Assembly: GCF_025517535.1 (NCBI RefSeq) | Contig: NZ_JAOPKC010000001.1 | Coordinates: 124,001 to 188,000 of the forward strand | Source of the DNA: Halapricum hydrolyticum | Lineage (GTDB): Archaea; Halobacteriota; Halobacteria; Halobacteriales; Haloarculaceae | DNA length: 64,000 nt | Reading direction: 5' to 3' | Part shown: one piece after another, positions 34,382 through 42,934 of the stretch | Layout of the letters: each line of letters begins with the position of its first letter | Position numbering within the stretch: position 1 is the first letter of the stretch | Program-made: the position numbers and the translations under genes | The notes under the pieces: model-generated | Databases searched by the model: none | The model's input: the letters and a program-made list of their open reading frames with translations, nothing else | Told to the model about the DNA's origin: nothing

Positions 34382-34942
34382 TCAGTGGTCACCTACGCAG
34401 CCATCCGGATGGAACAGCTTGCGTGGATTGGTTGGATGGAATACTCCTTCGGGATTGTAATTGTGAACCCACGCGTGGAGGGTCCACAGTTCTTCCGTCG
34501 GCGCAGGTGCTTCCGGTGGAAGCTCCAGCACATGCCACTCTGGATCAGCGTTCTCAAACAAGTCCTCAGGCGGTTCCGGGAAGAACGGCTCCGGCCCCTT
34601 CGGGACCGCGTATTCCACCGCTCCGAGGACAAGATTGCCATTCCGCTCGCCATAGGCCAACACTTCCGGCTTGGTCTTGACGACCTCAAAAGTCATAGCG
34701 AGGTCGAGATTCATCCAGTGATAGCCCATCCCACACACTGGAGGCGCTTCTTCAGCATGGTATCCCGCTGCTTCCGCGTTTGCGGGGTTGTTGTACGCAG
34801 CGGTTGCCGAACGTACCTCGGCCAATTCCCGCTGTAAACCGCGTTCACCTGCTGCTGCAGTCCCGCTGAGAGCAACACCACCAACAACGCCCGTGCTGAT
34901 TGTTTTTAGTACTGTTCGTCTGGTCTGTTGTCTGGGTGCCAT
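34382..34942 (-). CDS. Tat-exported conserved protein of unknown function
   Basis: From ATG 34942 the product is 186 residues with a twin-arginine-like signal (TRRTVLKTISTGVVGGVAL). The body contains recognisable motifs PPVCGMGYHWMN and TLHAWVHNYNPEGVFHPTNP found in a family of secreted proteins in archaea and bacteria whose function I do not know. Conserved His/Trp residues suggest ligand or metal binding. Codon use and GC are slightly lower than the neighbours. An alternative ATG at 34975 would add 11 residues but hide the signal. Confidence 0.7.
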   Translation of the reverse strand: MAPRQQTRRTVLKTISTGVVGGVALSGTAAAGERGLQRELAEVRSATAAYNNPANAEAAGYHAEEAPPVCGMGYHWMNLDLAMTFEVVKTKPEVLAYGERNGNLVLGAVEYAVPKGPEPFFPEPPEDLFENADPEWHVLELPPEAPAPTEELWTLHAWVHNYNPEGVFHPTNPRKLFHPDGCVGDH

Positions 34943-35134
34943 CCTTATCCCTCTGTAGACATTCTCCCCACACATTTCATCGGCTGCTGTTCCGACGCAG
35001 AGAATGCCACCCTCTAGTTATTAATGATTAATATTGATTTTTATCTAGCCGGTAGAAGTTGCCGTATGATAGGCCCCCCTCTGTCTCTCCCAATCGGAAG
35101 ATCGTCCGATACTGGGCGCAGAACCGAACAAGAG

Positions 35135-35536
35135 TCACGAAACGATAACGTCGAGATCAACAAGCTGGTAGACAGATGGTTTGTCGAAGTCGTTGCTGTT
35201 GTGTGTGATGAACGTCGCCCCGGCCTCATGAGCAGTGGCGAGGTTCAGAAGGTCGAGGATGTCGAGTGAGATCTCCTGTGCAAGAAGCCGATCGTTGAGA
35301 CGCCAGGCCTCGACGGCGACATCGTCCGTGAACGGTAGAATCTCGTCGAAAACGTCGTGGAGTCGCCGCTGTGTCTGAGCAACAACAGTCAGCTCTCCGT
35401 AGTGTTGGAAAAACTCGAAGCTCACCAAGGACGGAATCGCCCAGGCTTCGCCGCTGTACTGACTCAGATGAGATTTCACCGCAGAGTCGTCTTCTCGAAG
35501 GAGTTTGACCGCGACGTCGTTGTCAAGAACAATCAC
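35135..35536 (-). CDS. PIN-domain toxin (VapC-like)
   Basis: This is a 133-residue PIN-domain ribonuclease, beginning with GTG overlapping the antitoxin stop (GTGA). Acidic residues typical of the metal site are Asp5 (IVLDNDV), a central Glu (SFEFFQ) and the C-terminal DILDLLNLATA/THNSNDF. VapC toxins cleave tRNA or rRNA when freed from the antitoxin. The overlap with the antitoxin gene gives tight coupling. The pair lies in the decayed accessory strip left of the first integrated element. Confidence 0.82.
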   Translation of the reverse strand: MIVLDNDVAVKLLREDDSAVKSHLSQYSGEAWAIPSLVSFEFFQHYGELTVVAQTQRRLHDVFDEILPFTDDVAVEAWRLNDRLLAQEISLDILDLLNLATAHEAGATFITHNSNDFDKPSVYQLVDLDVIVS

Positions 35537-35769
35537 TGCTCGGACCGCTCCATTCGCTCTTCGAGAGACTTGTTCAGTTCCTCATGTGCCCGGCTGACGG
35601 ACTCGGCCAGTCCTTCGTCTTCTGGCCTGTCGAAACTGCCAGCGATAGCGTCAATGTCTTTCTCGTCTCGGCTGAGGCGGTCAAGTAACTCATCAAACGT
35701 CTCGTCGTCTCGCTTCAACCGCTCAAGTCGATCTTTGATGTCATCGGAGACCCGGATAGTCGTTGTCAT
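35533..35769 (-). CDS. VapB-like antitoxin (ribbon-helix-helix)
   Basis: From ATG 35769 the product is 78 residues: MTTTIRVSDDIKDRLERLKR is a ribbon-helix-helix start, and the helical acidic C-terminus would wrap the toxin. It sits directly upstream of vapC with a 4-bp overlap. It would repress its own promoter. The frame continues 15 codons upstream without a reason to start there. Confidence 0.8.
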   Translation of the reverse strand: MTTTIRVSDDIKDRLERLKRDDETFDELLDRLSRDEKDIDAIAGSFDRPEDEGLAESVSRAHEELNKSLEERMERSEQ

Positions 35770-35810
35770 ACGTATACATTGTAGATCGGTCCCTGTAGTT
35801 ATTTCGCCAG

Positions 35811-36047
35811 TCACTCGAACAGGTCGACGTCGTCGGACAGCGGGATAATTAGCGCGCGACTCTCAGGGTGGAACGCTCGCGAAAGCGACGCCCCCGGTTC
35901 GATCCCGTAGTGCTCGATGAGCTGGCGCGGGATCGCGACGTAGGCGGTGCCGCCTCGATTCTGAGCGGACGCCGACCCTTCGGGACTCAGCGTGTCTGAG
36001 TCAATCATCGCGGCCTGAACACGACGTTGGGCGTCAGCCTGACTCAT
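35811..36047 (-). CDS. AbrB/SpoVT-type DNA-binding protein
   Basis: From ATG 36047 (MSQADAQRRVQAAMIDSD) the protein has 78 residues. The C-terminal part matches a swapped-hairpin AbrB domain: TAYVAIPRQLIEHYGIEPGA, then SRAFHPESRALIIPL. Haloarchaeal genomes carry many such proteins, often regulators or orphan antitoxins. It lies 41 bp upstream of the VapB start on the same strand and may be part of that unit. The frame opens much further upstream, but that stretch shows no domain. Confidence 0.72.
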   Translation of the reverse strand: MSQADAQRRVQAAMIDSDTLSPEGSASAQNRGGTAYVAIPRQLIEHYGIEPGASLSRAFHPESRALIIPLSDDVDLFE

Positions 36048-36060
36048 CACGCCGATGTAG

Positions 36061-36369
36061 TGGCTTATACCACTAATATGTCCCAAACGATGGGAGGACA
36101 GCCTCCCAGTCAGTCCCCCAGAAACTGGGGAACCTGCGACTGAGGTATCAGGCGACAGAGGAATATCCGACCTGTATGTCAGCCGAGACTGGTCACAAGA
36201 CGCACCCCCCAAAGAAGCCGCCAAGCGGCTTCACGAGATCCTCGTCGGCAATCCGATCGTCGAGGTCGTCGGCAGGCTGCCAGGCGGGATGTCGAGACTC
36301 ATGGCCGACACACCCCGCTATCGAGAGCTGGGCACCGCTGATGATCGTGATCGATCGGTAGCCCGATAG
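36061..36369 (+). pseudogene. Open frame without a start codon; possible gene remnant
   Basis: This frame is open for 102 codons from a TAG at 36058 to a TAG at 36367, with no usable ATG or GTG near its beginning. Its second half (EAAKRLHEILVGNPIVEVVG and GGMSRLMADTPRYRELG) looks like real protein. I do not recognise a family. A truncated gene left by an older rearrangement is the simplest reading. Confidence 0.3.
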
Positions 36370-36517
36370 TCATAGACCGATCTGAACTCCCTTTCAGAAC
36401 CGCTCGACGCTGCCGGGGCGCGTTCGAAATCCGAACGTACTCTCTTCTTTGAGGGAGTCGATCCAAAGCTGAGACTGTCGAACTCGAGGACCTTAGAAGC
36501 TAAAACGCGATTCGAGG

Positions 36518-36536
36518 AACCCCCGCGATGGGGGTT
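36518..36536 (-). terminator. Hairpin downstream of the original tRNA-Ala 3' end
   Basis: aaccccc-gcgat-gggggtt is a 7-bp stem with a 5-nt loop, 10 bp outside the left attachment repeat. On the minus strand this is where the tRNA-Ala transcript would have ended before the element inserted. Confidence 0.5.
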
Positions 36537-36545
36537 TGGTTCAAG

Positions 36546-36568
36546 TGGACTCGCCGGGATTTGAACCC
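36546..36568. repeat. Left attachment repeat of element 1 (tRNA-Ala 3' end copy)
   Basis: This 23-bp sequence, from tggactcgccgggattt to gaaccc, is identical to 47247-47269, the 3' end of tRNA-Ala(GGC). The copies differ by 10,701 bp. It is the duplicated core expected after integration into a tRNA gene; the integrase gene lies just inside. Confidence 0.88.
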
Positions 36569-36640
36569 TCTGCTCGCTGGCGCTCGCGGGCCTCTCCGGC
36601 TCGCTCACGCTCGCCGCGTCTGCCAAGGGGGATCAACCGC
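36546..36640 (-). pseudogene. Interrupted tRNA-Ala-like copy with two GC-rich insertions
   Basis: Beyond the 23-bp core, two further tRNA-Ala blocks occur in the same order: gggcctctcc at 36588-36597 (tRNA 47271-47280) and tgccaaggg at 36621-36629 (tRNA 47283-47291). They are separated by extra segments of about 18 and 21 bp. Each extra segment holds a 16-bp element gctcgct(gg/ca)cgctcgc. The copy cannot fold as a normal tRNA. Confidence 0.5.
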
Positions 36641-36676
36641 AGGAGACCCGAGCCGGTGTGGATTACGGGAAAACCA

Positions 36677-37702
36677 ATGACCGCAATCCACGGCCTTGAA
36701 CCAATGACACCCGAAGAAGGCGTACAGACATACATCAACAGTCGCAAATCGGAACTTTCCCAATCGACTGTCTACGAACACACCACCAGACTCAACCGGT
36801 TCCTCGAATGGTGCAACGAAACCGGACTCAACGATCTAAATGACCTATCCAGCAGGAAGTGCCGCGACTACCTAATGCACCGCCAAGACGACATAGCCGC
36901 AACCACGCTCGAAAACGAGATGCGAACCTTCCGGCTGGCCGTCGAAGAATGGGAAGCCGTCAACGCTGTCGTCGATGGACTCTCCCAGAAAGTGAAAGTG
37001 CCGACCGCGAACAAACGACAACAAGCCCGAAAAGTCGCAATCAACCCCGACCACGCGACCGCGATCGAGAAATACCTCTCCAAATACGAATACGCATCAT
37101 TCCGGCACGTTATGTTCACGATCTTCTGGAAGACTGGGGCGAGAAGTGGTGGTCTCCGGTCTCTCGATCTCAAAGACTTCTACCCCGAGAAATACAAACG
37201 GCCCGTCATCGCCTTTACTCACCGACCCGAGACCGGAACGCCGCTCAAGAACGATCGATGGGGAGAGCGAGAAGTACCCGTATCCGAGCCAGTCGGCGAA
37301 CTGCTCCAAGACTACATCGAAACCGCACGGCACGACGTGCAGGATGAGTACAACAGAAAGCCCCTTCTGACGACCAAACAAGGGCGACCGCAAAAGACCA
37401 CTGTCCAGCGGAACATCTACAGAATCACTCAGCCGTGCTATATTGGGCAAGAATGTCCTGCCGACAAAGACCCCGAAACGTGTGAGTGGACCAGTTACAA
37501 CAAGTCGTCTCAATGCCCGGACTCTGTCTCACCTCACGCCATTCGAGCCGGGTTCGTGACCCGAATGAGAAACAAAGGGGCCGACTTCGATACAATCGGG
37601 GACCGGGTAGACGCTACAACGGACGTTCTGAAACAGCACTACGACACACCAACTCCAGAAGACCGCAGAGACAGACAGATGGAATGGGCCGATAAACTCT
37701 GA
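36677..37702 (+). CDS. Tyrosine recombinase / integrase of element 1
   Basis: Starting at ATG 36677 (MTAIHGLEPMTPEEGVQTYI) the product is 341 residues. The N-terminal SAM-like core-binding domain is about 10-95. The catalytic domain shows the first Arg (TGARSGGLRSLDLKD, near 156), the HxxR box (SPHAIRAGFVTRM, near 286) and the nucleophile Tyr (VLKQHYDTP, near 321). An unusual Cys-rich insert, YIGQECPADKDPETCEW, precedes the HxxR box. The open frame extends upstream through the attachment site, but that part is not coding. It would integrate and excise the element at the tRNA. Confidence 0.88.
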   Translation: MTAIHGLEPMTPEEGVQTYINSRKSELSQSTVYEHTTRLNRFLEWCNETGLNDLNDLSSRKCRDYLMHRQDDIAATTLENEMRTFRLAVEEWEAVNAVVDGLSQKVKVPTANKRQQARKVAINPDHATAIEKYLSKYEYASFRHVMFTIFWKTGARSGGLRSLDLKDFYPEKYKRPVIAFTHRPETGTPLKNDRWGEREVPVSEPVGELLQDYIETARHDVQDEYNRKPLLTTKQGRPQKTTVQRNIYRITQPCYIGQECPADKDPETCEWTSYNKSSQCPDSVSPHAIRAGFVTRMRNKGADFDTIGDRVDATTDVLKQHYDTPTPEDRRDRQMEWADKL

Positions 37703-37742
37703 AGAAGATCTCTTCCAGAAATCAGAGTAGCCCGCCAACGAC

Positions 37743-37898
37743 TTACTCCGGGATCTCGTATCGAACGAACTCGTTTTCTCCACAGTCCGGACATTCTTCA
37801 GTCCCCGGCGACACGCTCGTCCCACAGTTGCGACACTCGACTACGACCTTGGATCCGCCACCGGGAAGTAGCCGAGTGATGACTGTACGGACACTCAT
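37743..37898 (-). CDS. 51-residue zinc-ribbon protein
   Basis: ATG at 37896-37898 to TAA at 37743-37745. Four cysteines in two knuckles, VECRNCGTSV and EECPDCGEN, form a rubredoxin-like zinc ribbon after a short basic N-terminus (MSVRTVITRLLPGGG). It lies head-to-tail against the integrase on the opposite strand. Small zinc ribbons of this kind are common in haloarchaeal elements. The role is unknown. Confidence 0.72.
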   Translation of the reverse strand: MSVRTVITRLLPGGGSKVVVECRNCGTSVSPGTEECPDCGENEFVRYEIPE

Positions 37899-38059
37899 CG
37901 TTCTTCAACCTACAGGTAACGACGACTTAACTGTAGCGGACAACTAATTTCAGCCGAACACCGGTCAATCGGGGATGGTCTTGCGGAAACCTTACAATTG
38001 TGGGCCTCATATATAGCTCTGGAAGGAATCTGTCACACGCTCCTTCCCATCCCCTTTGT

Positions 38060-38212
38060 ATGACGCCCGATGAATCGTACCTCGGTCGCTGTCCGGAGTG
38101 TGGTGAGGATATTTCCGAAGCGTGGCTTTTGGTCAAATACACGAAGGACAACGGCGAGACAGGGATTTGGGCGGAATGCCCTAACTGTGAGGACGTTGTA
38201 GCGCCGGAGTAG
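38060..38212 (+). CDS. 50-residue zinc-binding protein (DUF7837-like)
   Basis: Starting at MTPDESYLGRCPECGEDI, the product has CPEC near residue 12 and CPNC near residue 41. The middle, AWLLVKYTKDNGETGIWAE, is a beta-strand pair. It is one of a group of tiny haloarchaeal zinc-binding proteins. A longer frame from 38000 adds 20 residues without similarity. Confidence 0.68.
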   Translation: MTPDESYLGRCPECGEDISEAWLLVKYTKDNGETGIWAECPNCEDVVAPE

Positions 38213-38266
38213 CGCAGACAGTAAAGTCAAGTGTTCTCCCTCGCGTATCCGGCGTAAGGTCTACAA

Positions 38267-38680
38267 ATGACGATTTCCGACCAATTACGCTGTCTGTTCT
38301 CTGCTAATGTCGAAGAGCGCGACGGGTCGTATGTGGTTGAGGTACCTGAGCAAGAGATCCGGCTTGGTGGCCTTCAGGAAGGCGAAACGTACCGTGTGGC
38401 TGTTCTGCCGTCACCCGCGACTGATGAATCCGACGATACTAATCCCGACCCACGCCCCGAACAAGCGCCACAGACGCCACCTGTCGAAGAGGGAGAGAAA
38501 CACACCGTCGAGATCGAAGACATTGGCGAACAGGGCGATGGTATCACCCGTGTCGAGCGCGGTTTCGTCGTTATTATTCCCGACACCGAAGAGGGCGAGC
38601 GCGTCACCGTCGAGATTACTGATGTGAGAGAGAACGTTGCCTTCGCGGAAGTTGTCGAGCGTGTGAGTTACCACGACTGA
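38267..38680 (+). CDS. TRAM-domain protein
   Basis: The 137-residue protein has an N-terminal segment of about 45 residues, a polar linker, then a TRAM-type beta-barrel (HTVEIEDIGEQGDGITRVER, VVIIPDTEEGERVTVEI, about 78-130). TRAM domains bind RNA and are frequent in haloarchaea as small stand-alone proteins acting as RNA chaperones. This one is encoded in the element and may support its gene expression; that is inferred. Confidence 0.8.
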   Translation: MTISDQLRCLFSANVEERDGSYVVEVPEQEIRLGGLQEGETYRVAVLPSPATDESDDTNPDPRPEQAPQTPPVEEGEKHTVEIEDIGEQGDGITRVERGFVVIIPDTEEGERVTVEITDVRENVAFAEVVERVSYHD

Positions 38681-38746
38681 CGCCCTCTTACCCCGAGATC
38701 CGTTCGCAGGGTTTGATAAGCCGTCCCTGTGATGTGATAGAACAAG

Positions 38747-39919
38747 ATGAATAGGGACGCTGTTAGAGAGTATATCGAACAATCTGAATCTGTTCTCGAC
38801 TCGTCTCCACAGATGGATGAGGCGAATACAAAAGCCGCCGTATTACGAGACTTCTTGGACCTTCTCGACTGGCAGATTCCACAGGACACACAACTCGAAT
38901 ACTCTGTCGAAGCCTTCGGGAACACATACAAGGTCGATTACGCGCTGATACTCGAAGGGACACCGGTCGCATTTCTCGAAGCCAAGGGAGCGGACACAGC
39001 CCTGACTGACGACCACGAAGAACAGTTGTCGTCTTATATGACGAACAAAAATGTCACCTACGGAATCCTCACGAACGGTAAGCAATACCGCTTCTTTCAG
39101 CGCCGTGTAGACGCGTCTAACGTAGATGTTCAGAGGGTCGGTGACGTAGCTCTGAAAGACCTTCCCAACCGTCTCCCTGTCCTGAAGGCCTACCAGAAAG
39201 ACGCTATCGAGTCCGGCGAGTCCAGCAAAATCCTTGGTCGAATCAACGAGTTGCGAAAAGCCCGCCGAACCCTCGAAGCCGACAAGGATGGCTTGGCAGT
39301 CGAACTCTCGAACACTCTGGCCGACGAGGTCTCTGAATCTATCTCGTCGCTCGCAGAAACACAGGCGAAAGAACTGATTGACCGGCTTGTCGAGGATATT
39401 GAGTCCGAAATAGACGCTGATGGTGGCGGTAGTGGCAGTAGTACTGACGGTCCGACTGGCAGTGGAAACGATGGAAGTATCGAACCAAGACAGAATCACG
39501 TTGTTGGGAAAATCAGACGGAACGAGCTTGAAGGCGACGGCGAAGCTAAGGTCGCAGTGTTCCCGACGAAAGAATCTGGTCTACCGTTTCTGAAGGAGAA
39601 CAATGCTTGGGCGTTCGTCCGTATTGGTAGCGAGTTCGAGTACGTGGCGATGTACGTAACCGGCGACGTGCGTCAGGTCAAATACTTCGCTAAAGTCAAA
39701 GACGTAGTTCCACCGAGCGAGGCCGACTTGGAGCGCCCCCCGCTATCATACGTGGAACGAAACGAGATTAGTGAAGACAAAATGGTCGTTCGTTTCGAAC
39801 CGGAAAGCCTCTATGAGCTGGAAGATCCGGTTCCCTACGAGACGAAGTACCCACAGTCGCTTCAGTACACAACTCTCGGAGCGCTTCGGTCGGCAGAGAC
39901 GACTGACGATATGCTTTAA
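38747..39919 (+). CDS. HsdR_N nuclease-domain protein with C-terminal sensor-like domain
   Basis: This 390-residue protein has an N-terminal type I restriction HsdR_N domain with a PD-(D/E)xK signature: Asp64 in YKVDYALIL and Glu78-x-Lys80 in AFLEAKG. A coiled region (about 160-220), a Gly/Ser linker and a separate C-terminal domain (about 245-390) follow. The C-terminal domain carries WAFVRIGSEFEYVAMYVTG and YELEDPVPYETKYPQSLQYT. No helicase motor is attached. It might be a defence nuclease or a regulator of one. It lies between the TRAM gene and the replication region. Confidence 0.72.
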   Translation: MNRDAVREYIEQSESVLDSSPQMDEANTKAAVLRDFLDLLDWQIPQDTQLEYSVEAFGNTYKVDYALILEGTPVAFLEAKGADTALTDDHEEQLSSYMTNKNVTYGILTNGKQYRFFQRRVDASNVDVQRVGDVALKDLPNRLPVLKAYQKDAIESGESSKILGRINELRKARRTLEADKDGLAVELSNTLADEVSESISSLAETQAKELIDRLVEDIESEIDADGGGSGSSTDGPTGSGNDGSIEPRQNHVVGKIRRNELEGDGEAKVAVFPTKESGLPFLKENNAWAFVRIGSEFEYVAMYVTGDVRQVKYFAKVKDVVPPSEADLERPPLSYVERNEISEDKMVVRFEPESLYELEDPVPYETKYPQSLQYTTLGALRSAETTDDML

Positions 39920-39974
39920 TCCTCTTCGTGGTCTCGGAATGGCTCTGTAGCCGAATCAGCGGCTTCTGCGGTTT

Positions 39975-40100
39975 CTACTCCCGTCTATCTCGAACAGCCA
40001 CGCCGTTGAGTTCTGCCCCATCTGGAAGATAGTCTTCTTCGATACCGTGGTACCAGACGCATTCCTCGTTCTCGTCCTTGTCGGTTGTCCTAAAGACCAT
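39975..40100 (-). CDS. Small hypothetical protein, 41 residues
   Basis: The frame from ATG 40100 reads MVFRTTDKDENEECVWYHGI and ends in AVRDRRE. Its acidic composition is haloarchaeal. An upstream ATG at 40205 would add 35 atypical residues. Nothing identifies a function; coding status is doubtful. Confidence 0.35.
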   Translation of the reverse strand: MVFRTTDKDENEECVWYHGIEEDYLPDGAELNGVAVRDRRE

Positions 40101-40675
40101 CGCTATCCTTGTGGGCCAGAATGAACGTCTCGTATTCGTGATTTTGTTGCTTCCAGCGGGAGCGGTCAATAAATATTCAGAAGTTATAGTATTACCGTGG
40201 TACATTATCCATAGGGCCGGTATTCCATATCCTGCAAGGGTACTTCCTTACTTGCCCGTACTGTCACTGGATTTGAGATAAGTTTATATCCCCTACTTCG
40301 AATAAGATGGGGGGAAGAAAAGATACCACTCTGAGTAGCAACTGCGATGATCAGCGATAGACTTATTACCTCGTCTGAGAACACAGTGGGGGAAGTAGCA
40401 AAGAGACAACCCAGATAACCAGATACATCTTCCGCACTGATTGTCTCCCAGCGAAACAATCCAATCAGCCAGAGGTATCGCCAGTCGAACCCAGCCACAT
40501 ACTCGGCTTGTGTTCTGTTACCCGAACGACCAAGAGTGGCAAGAACACGACCGATACGGAAGTGAATATATAGAAATAATAAGAGTTAAATCCTAATCCG
40601 ATCCCTCAGCGATAGAACTGATTCAGCAAGAACTCGTTCCCTTGTCGAACGTAACAATACAAATAGAGAACATTA
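40101..40675. other. AT-rich non-coding interval upstream of the primase-like gene
   Basis: No convincing gene. It is markedly AT-rich, with TATA-like runs at about 40286-40295 (gtttatatcc) and 40567-40585 (atatatagaaataataaga). The latter could drive the primase-like gene at 40676. Regulatory or origin functions are plausible, but no iterons were found by eye. Confidence 0.4.
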
Positions 40676-42301
40676 ATGTCTACAACAATTAGCGAAAGCG
40701 TTGCAGATCGCCTTACGAGCAAGTACATTCCGTGTGTCCGATATGGATTTCCGAAAGAGTCGAAGCACACCCGACAACATCCGCGCCTCATCCCGATCAC
40801 AGAGCCGATCCCCGACGAAGCAATAACCGTCAGCCCGATCTACCTTCTGACACAGAGCCAGTACCAACGCCAAGCGGCCCTCGACAACCCATATGCAGTC
40901 TCCGGCGCACTGGACATAGCCAAATTACTGCAAGACGAATGCGAGGCCGACGACCGAGTGATCCACCCACTTTACGTTGAAAGCGATAAATACCGTAAAC
41001 GTGGGCCGGACGCGCTCTTGGAATGGCTCCGGACGTTTACTGAGGAAGTCCTTGAGATGGATCCTGCGAGTGGGACCTACTTTCACTCAGGAAGCCGGTC
41101 GATCCACCTACACGTTCCGAGATTCCTTCTCGGAGAACCTGACTGGAAACCGATAAAAGCCCAGATAGAGGCGTTCACCGAACAAACTGACGCGGAGTTT
41201 GATTTGGCGATATACGGCGCAAAACGCCTCTTCCGGCTTCCCGGGGTAATCCATTCTACAACCGGCTTCCCGAAAGTCAAGATTGGTCCCTACTGGAGCG
41301 AAGAGCAGATCATTGACGCACTGACCGGTGAGAACCCACCCGTTCCCGAAACCTACGCCGACGTGCTGGCGACTGTCTTCGGCCATCCACCCAAGCCAGA
41401 GGTTCCGACACCAGCAGGAACTCCCCAGCCGCTTGAGGACATTCTCGCACGCTTGGGTGGGCCAGACAACGTCGCACGCTTGGGCGAGAACAATGCCCGC
41501 ACAGCCACAGACTCAGAGACAACCATCGAGACGCTCCCCATTGAACAACAGACAGAGCCAGTCAGTGAGACTGAGCATAAACGCTGGTGCGCCTACAATC
41601 AGAAGGAGTTCTCGCCCTATGCAAAAACCGGTAACGGTGAGCGAAGCGTTGCTGTCGTCCAGCCGATCGGGGGAACGTTCGCCCGAAAAACCGTCCGGAA
41701 CGGAGCCGCGCTGGTTCCGGCTTACTTCTTCGGCGGGATCGGTGGCGATGGAGACTTCGAAAAGTACCGCACCTTCGCCCCGCTTCAACTCTCCGAACGC
41801 GACCGAAAGAAGTGGGACCCAGATGCAAAATACGTTGTTGTCATCGGTGGCAGAAGTCGAGCATCCCACATTATTTCCGTTGACGAGAAGACAGCGAAGC
41901 ACCTCGGAGACGTACTCCACTCAGAGGACGGGGGTAGGCAGGAAGCGCGTGCCCATCTCGAAAAGCAGGGGTATGATACCGGGTCAGCCGGACAAGCCAG
42001 TACCCGACCATCGAAACCCGCCGGAACACAAGACTACGACCGCGTCCTACCGGCAACACACCCACGCACTGACGCTGGTAGATTCCAACAGCGCGCCGAA
42101 GAAGAAGGAATCCAGACACTCACTCACGACGAACGATTCCGGGTTGCCTGCCGGCTCCTCTACAAGTACCCTTGGGACCCCGTCTGGGACTGGTTCAAGA
42201 CACAATACGCCGATGACTTCGATCCAGACGTGACGTGGACACAACTCAACAGTGCCGCGCAGACGATCAGCGTTGACGTGACCGTACCAGCCCGACCCTG
42301 A
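40676..42301 (+). CDS. Archaeo-eukaryotic primase-like replication protein
   Basis: The 541-residue protein has the hallmarks of an AEP primase core in its first 200 residues. Motif II is FHSGSRSIHLHVP (His144, His146), and motif III begins at FDLAIYGAKRLFRLPG (Asp176). The usual DxD of motif I appears as YVESDKYRK, so one acidic position is Glu102 followed by Asp104. A long linker (about 225-300) and a C-terminal region ending in YPWDPVWDWFK follow. Haloarchaeal plasmids and viruses carry such enzymes to start their own replication. Activity with ExD in place of DxD is uncertain. Confidence 0.75.
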   Translation: MSTTISESVADRLTSKYIPCVRYGFPKESKHTRQHPRLIPITEPIPDEAITVSPIYLLTQSQYQRQAALDNPYAVSGALDIAKLLQDECEADDRVIHPLYVESDKYRKRGPDALLEWLRTFTEEVLEMDPASGTYFHSGSRSIHLHVPRFLLGEPDWKPIKAQIEAFTEQTDAEFDLAIYGAKRLFRLPGVIHSTTGFPKVKIGPYWSEEQIIDALTGENPPVPETYADVLATVFGHPPKPEVPTPAGTPQPLEDILARLGGPDNVARLGENNARTATDSETTIETLPIEQQTEPVSETEHKRWCAYNQKEFSPYAKTGNGERSVAVVQPIGGTFARKTVRNGAALVPAYFFGGIGGDGDFEKYRTFAPLQLSERDRKKWDPDAKYVVVIGGRSRASHIISVDEKTAKHLGDVLHSEDGGRQEARAHLEKQGYDTGSAGQASTRPSKPAGTQDYDRVLPATHPRTDAGRFQQRAEEEGIQTLTHDERFRVACRLLYKYPWDPVWDWFKTQYADDFDPDVTWTQLNSAAQTISVDVTVPARP

Positions 42302-42934
42302 ACACGCCGGAATGCCCCGCCACCGTCCTCACCACTCCACTCTCCACACCCCCTCTTAACTCCCCCACTCTGGTTCTGACTCTCCTATGTCCCTACCTGT
42401 TAGGTTCCCTAATACACCTTCTACGGGATAGATAGTTCCTATACTAACCCTCTCTCTACGCTCACCTACTCTCTATACAATAGGGGACCGAAGGAAGAAC
42501 TACAGTATACTTGTTGCGAGACAGGCCAGAGACGGGCTGAGAGTGCCGTATTCGAAGCGAGTTGCCCGCCGAGTATATATAGGTAAATACGGCCGTCTCA
42601 CGGGCTTCTCGCGGCATTTAGCGACTGAATACGATTGGCTTCAATCAAAGACGGAAGCCCACCAGCGGCCTACCAAGAGCGAGAAATGGCTTCTACGCTG
42701 GACCAGAGAGCGGATCCAGATCCACAGTGCTGAGTTCCAACGACCTACATATCAGCATTCCAGCCGTCGCTCCCCTCAGAGGGCCTATAAGACCCGTAGT
42801 GAAGGATCAGGTCCCCGATGAGGAATCGTATTCAGCCATTTGAAAAGTGCAGGAGAACGGCTCCTCGTGCGTCTGAGGCGATTGTAGGGGTGAATCGAAG
42901 ATGGATCCCAAACGCGCCCGGAACACTGGCTCGG
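42302..42934. other. Gap downstream of the primase-like gene
   Basis: No recognised gene. A weak frame of 92 codons at 42543-42821 (MPYSKRVARRVYIGKYGRLT) is basic rather than acidic and lacks neighbours that support it. The first part contains alternating short repeats around ttaggttccctaatac and tctatacaataggggacc, in a stretch that could act in replication or regulation. Nothing else was seen. Confidence 0.35.

Noticed and set aside
36546..36640. Intron-containing functional tRNA at the left end of element 1
   Set aside because: The 5' half (acceptor and D-arm) is missing, and the two inserts disrupt the anticodon and variable regions without bulge-helix-bulge signals.
40205..40498. 97-residue minus-strand frame in the AT-rich gap before the primase-like gene
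   Set aside because: Not acidic, no domain and overlaps promoter-like sequence; considered non-coding.
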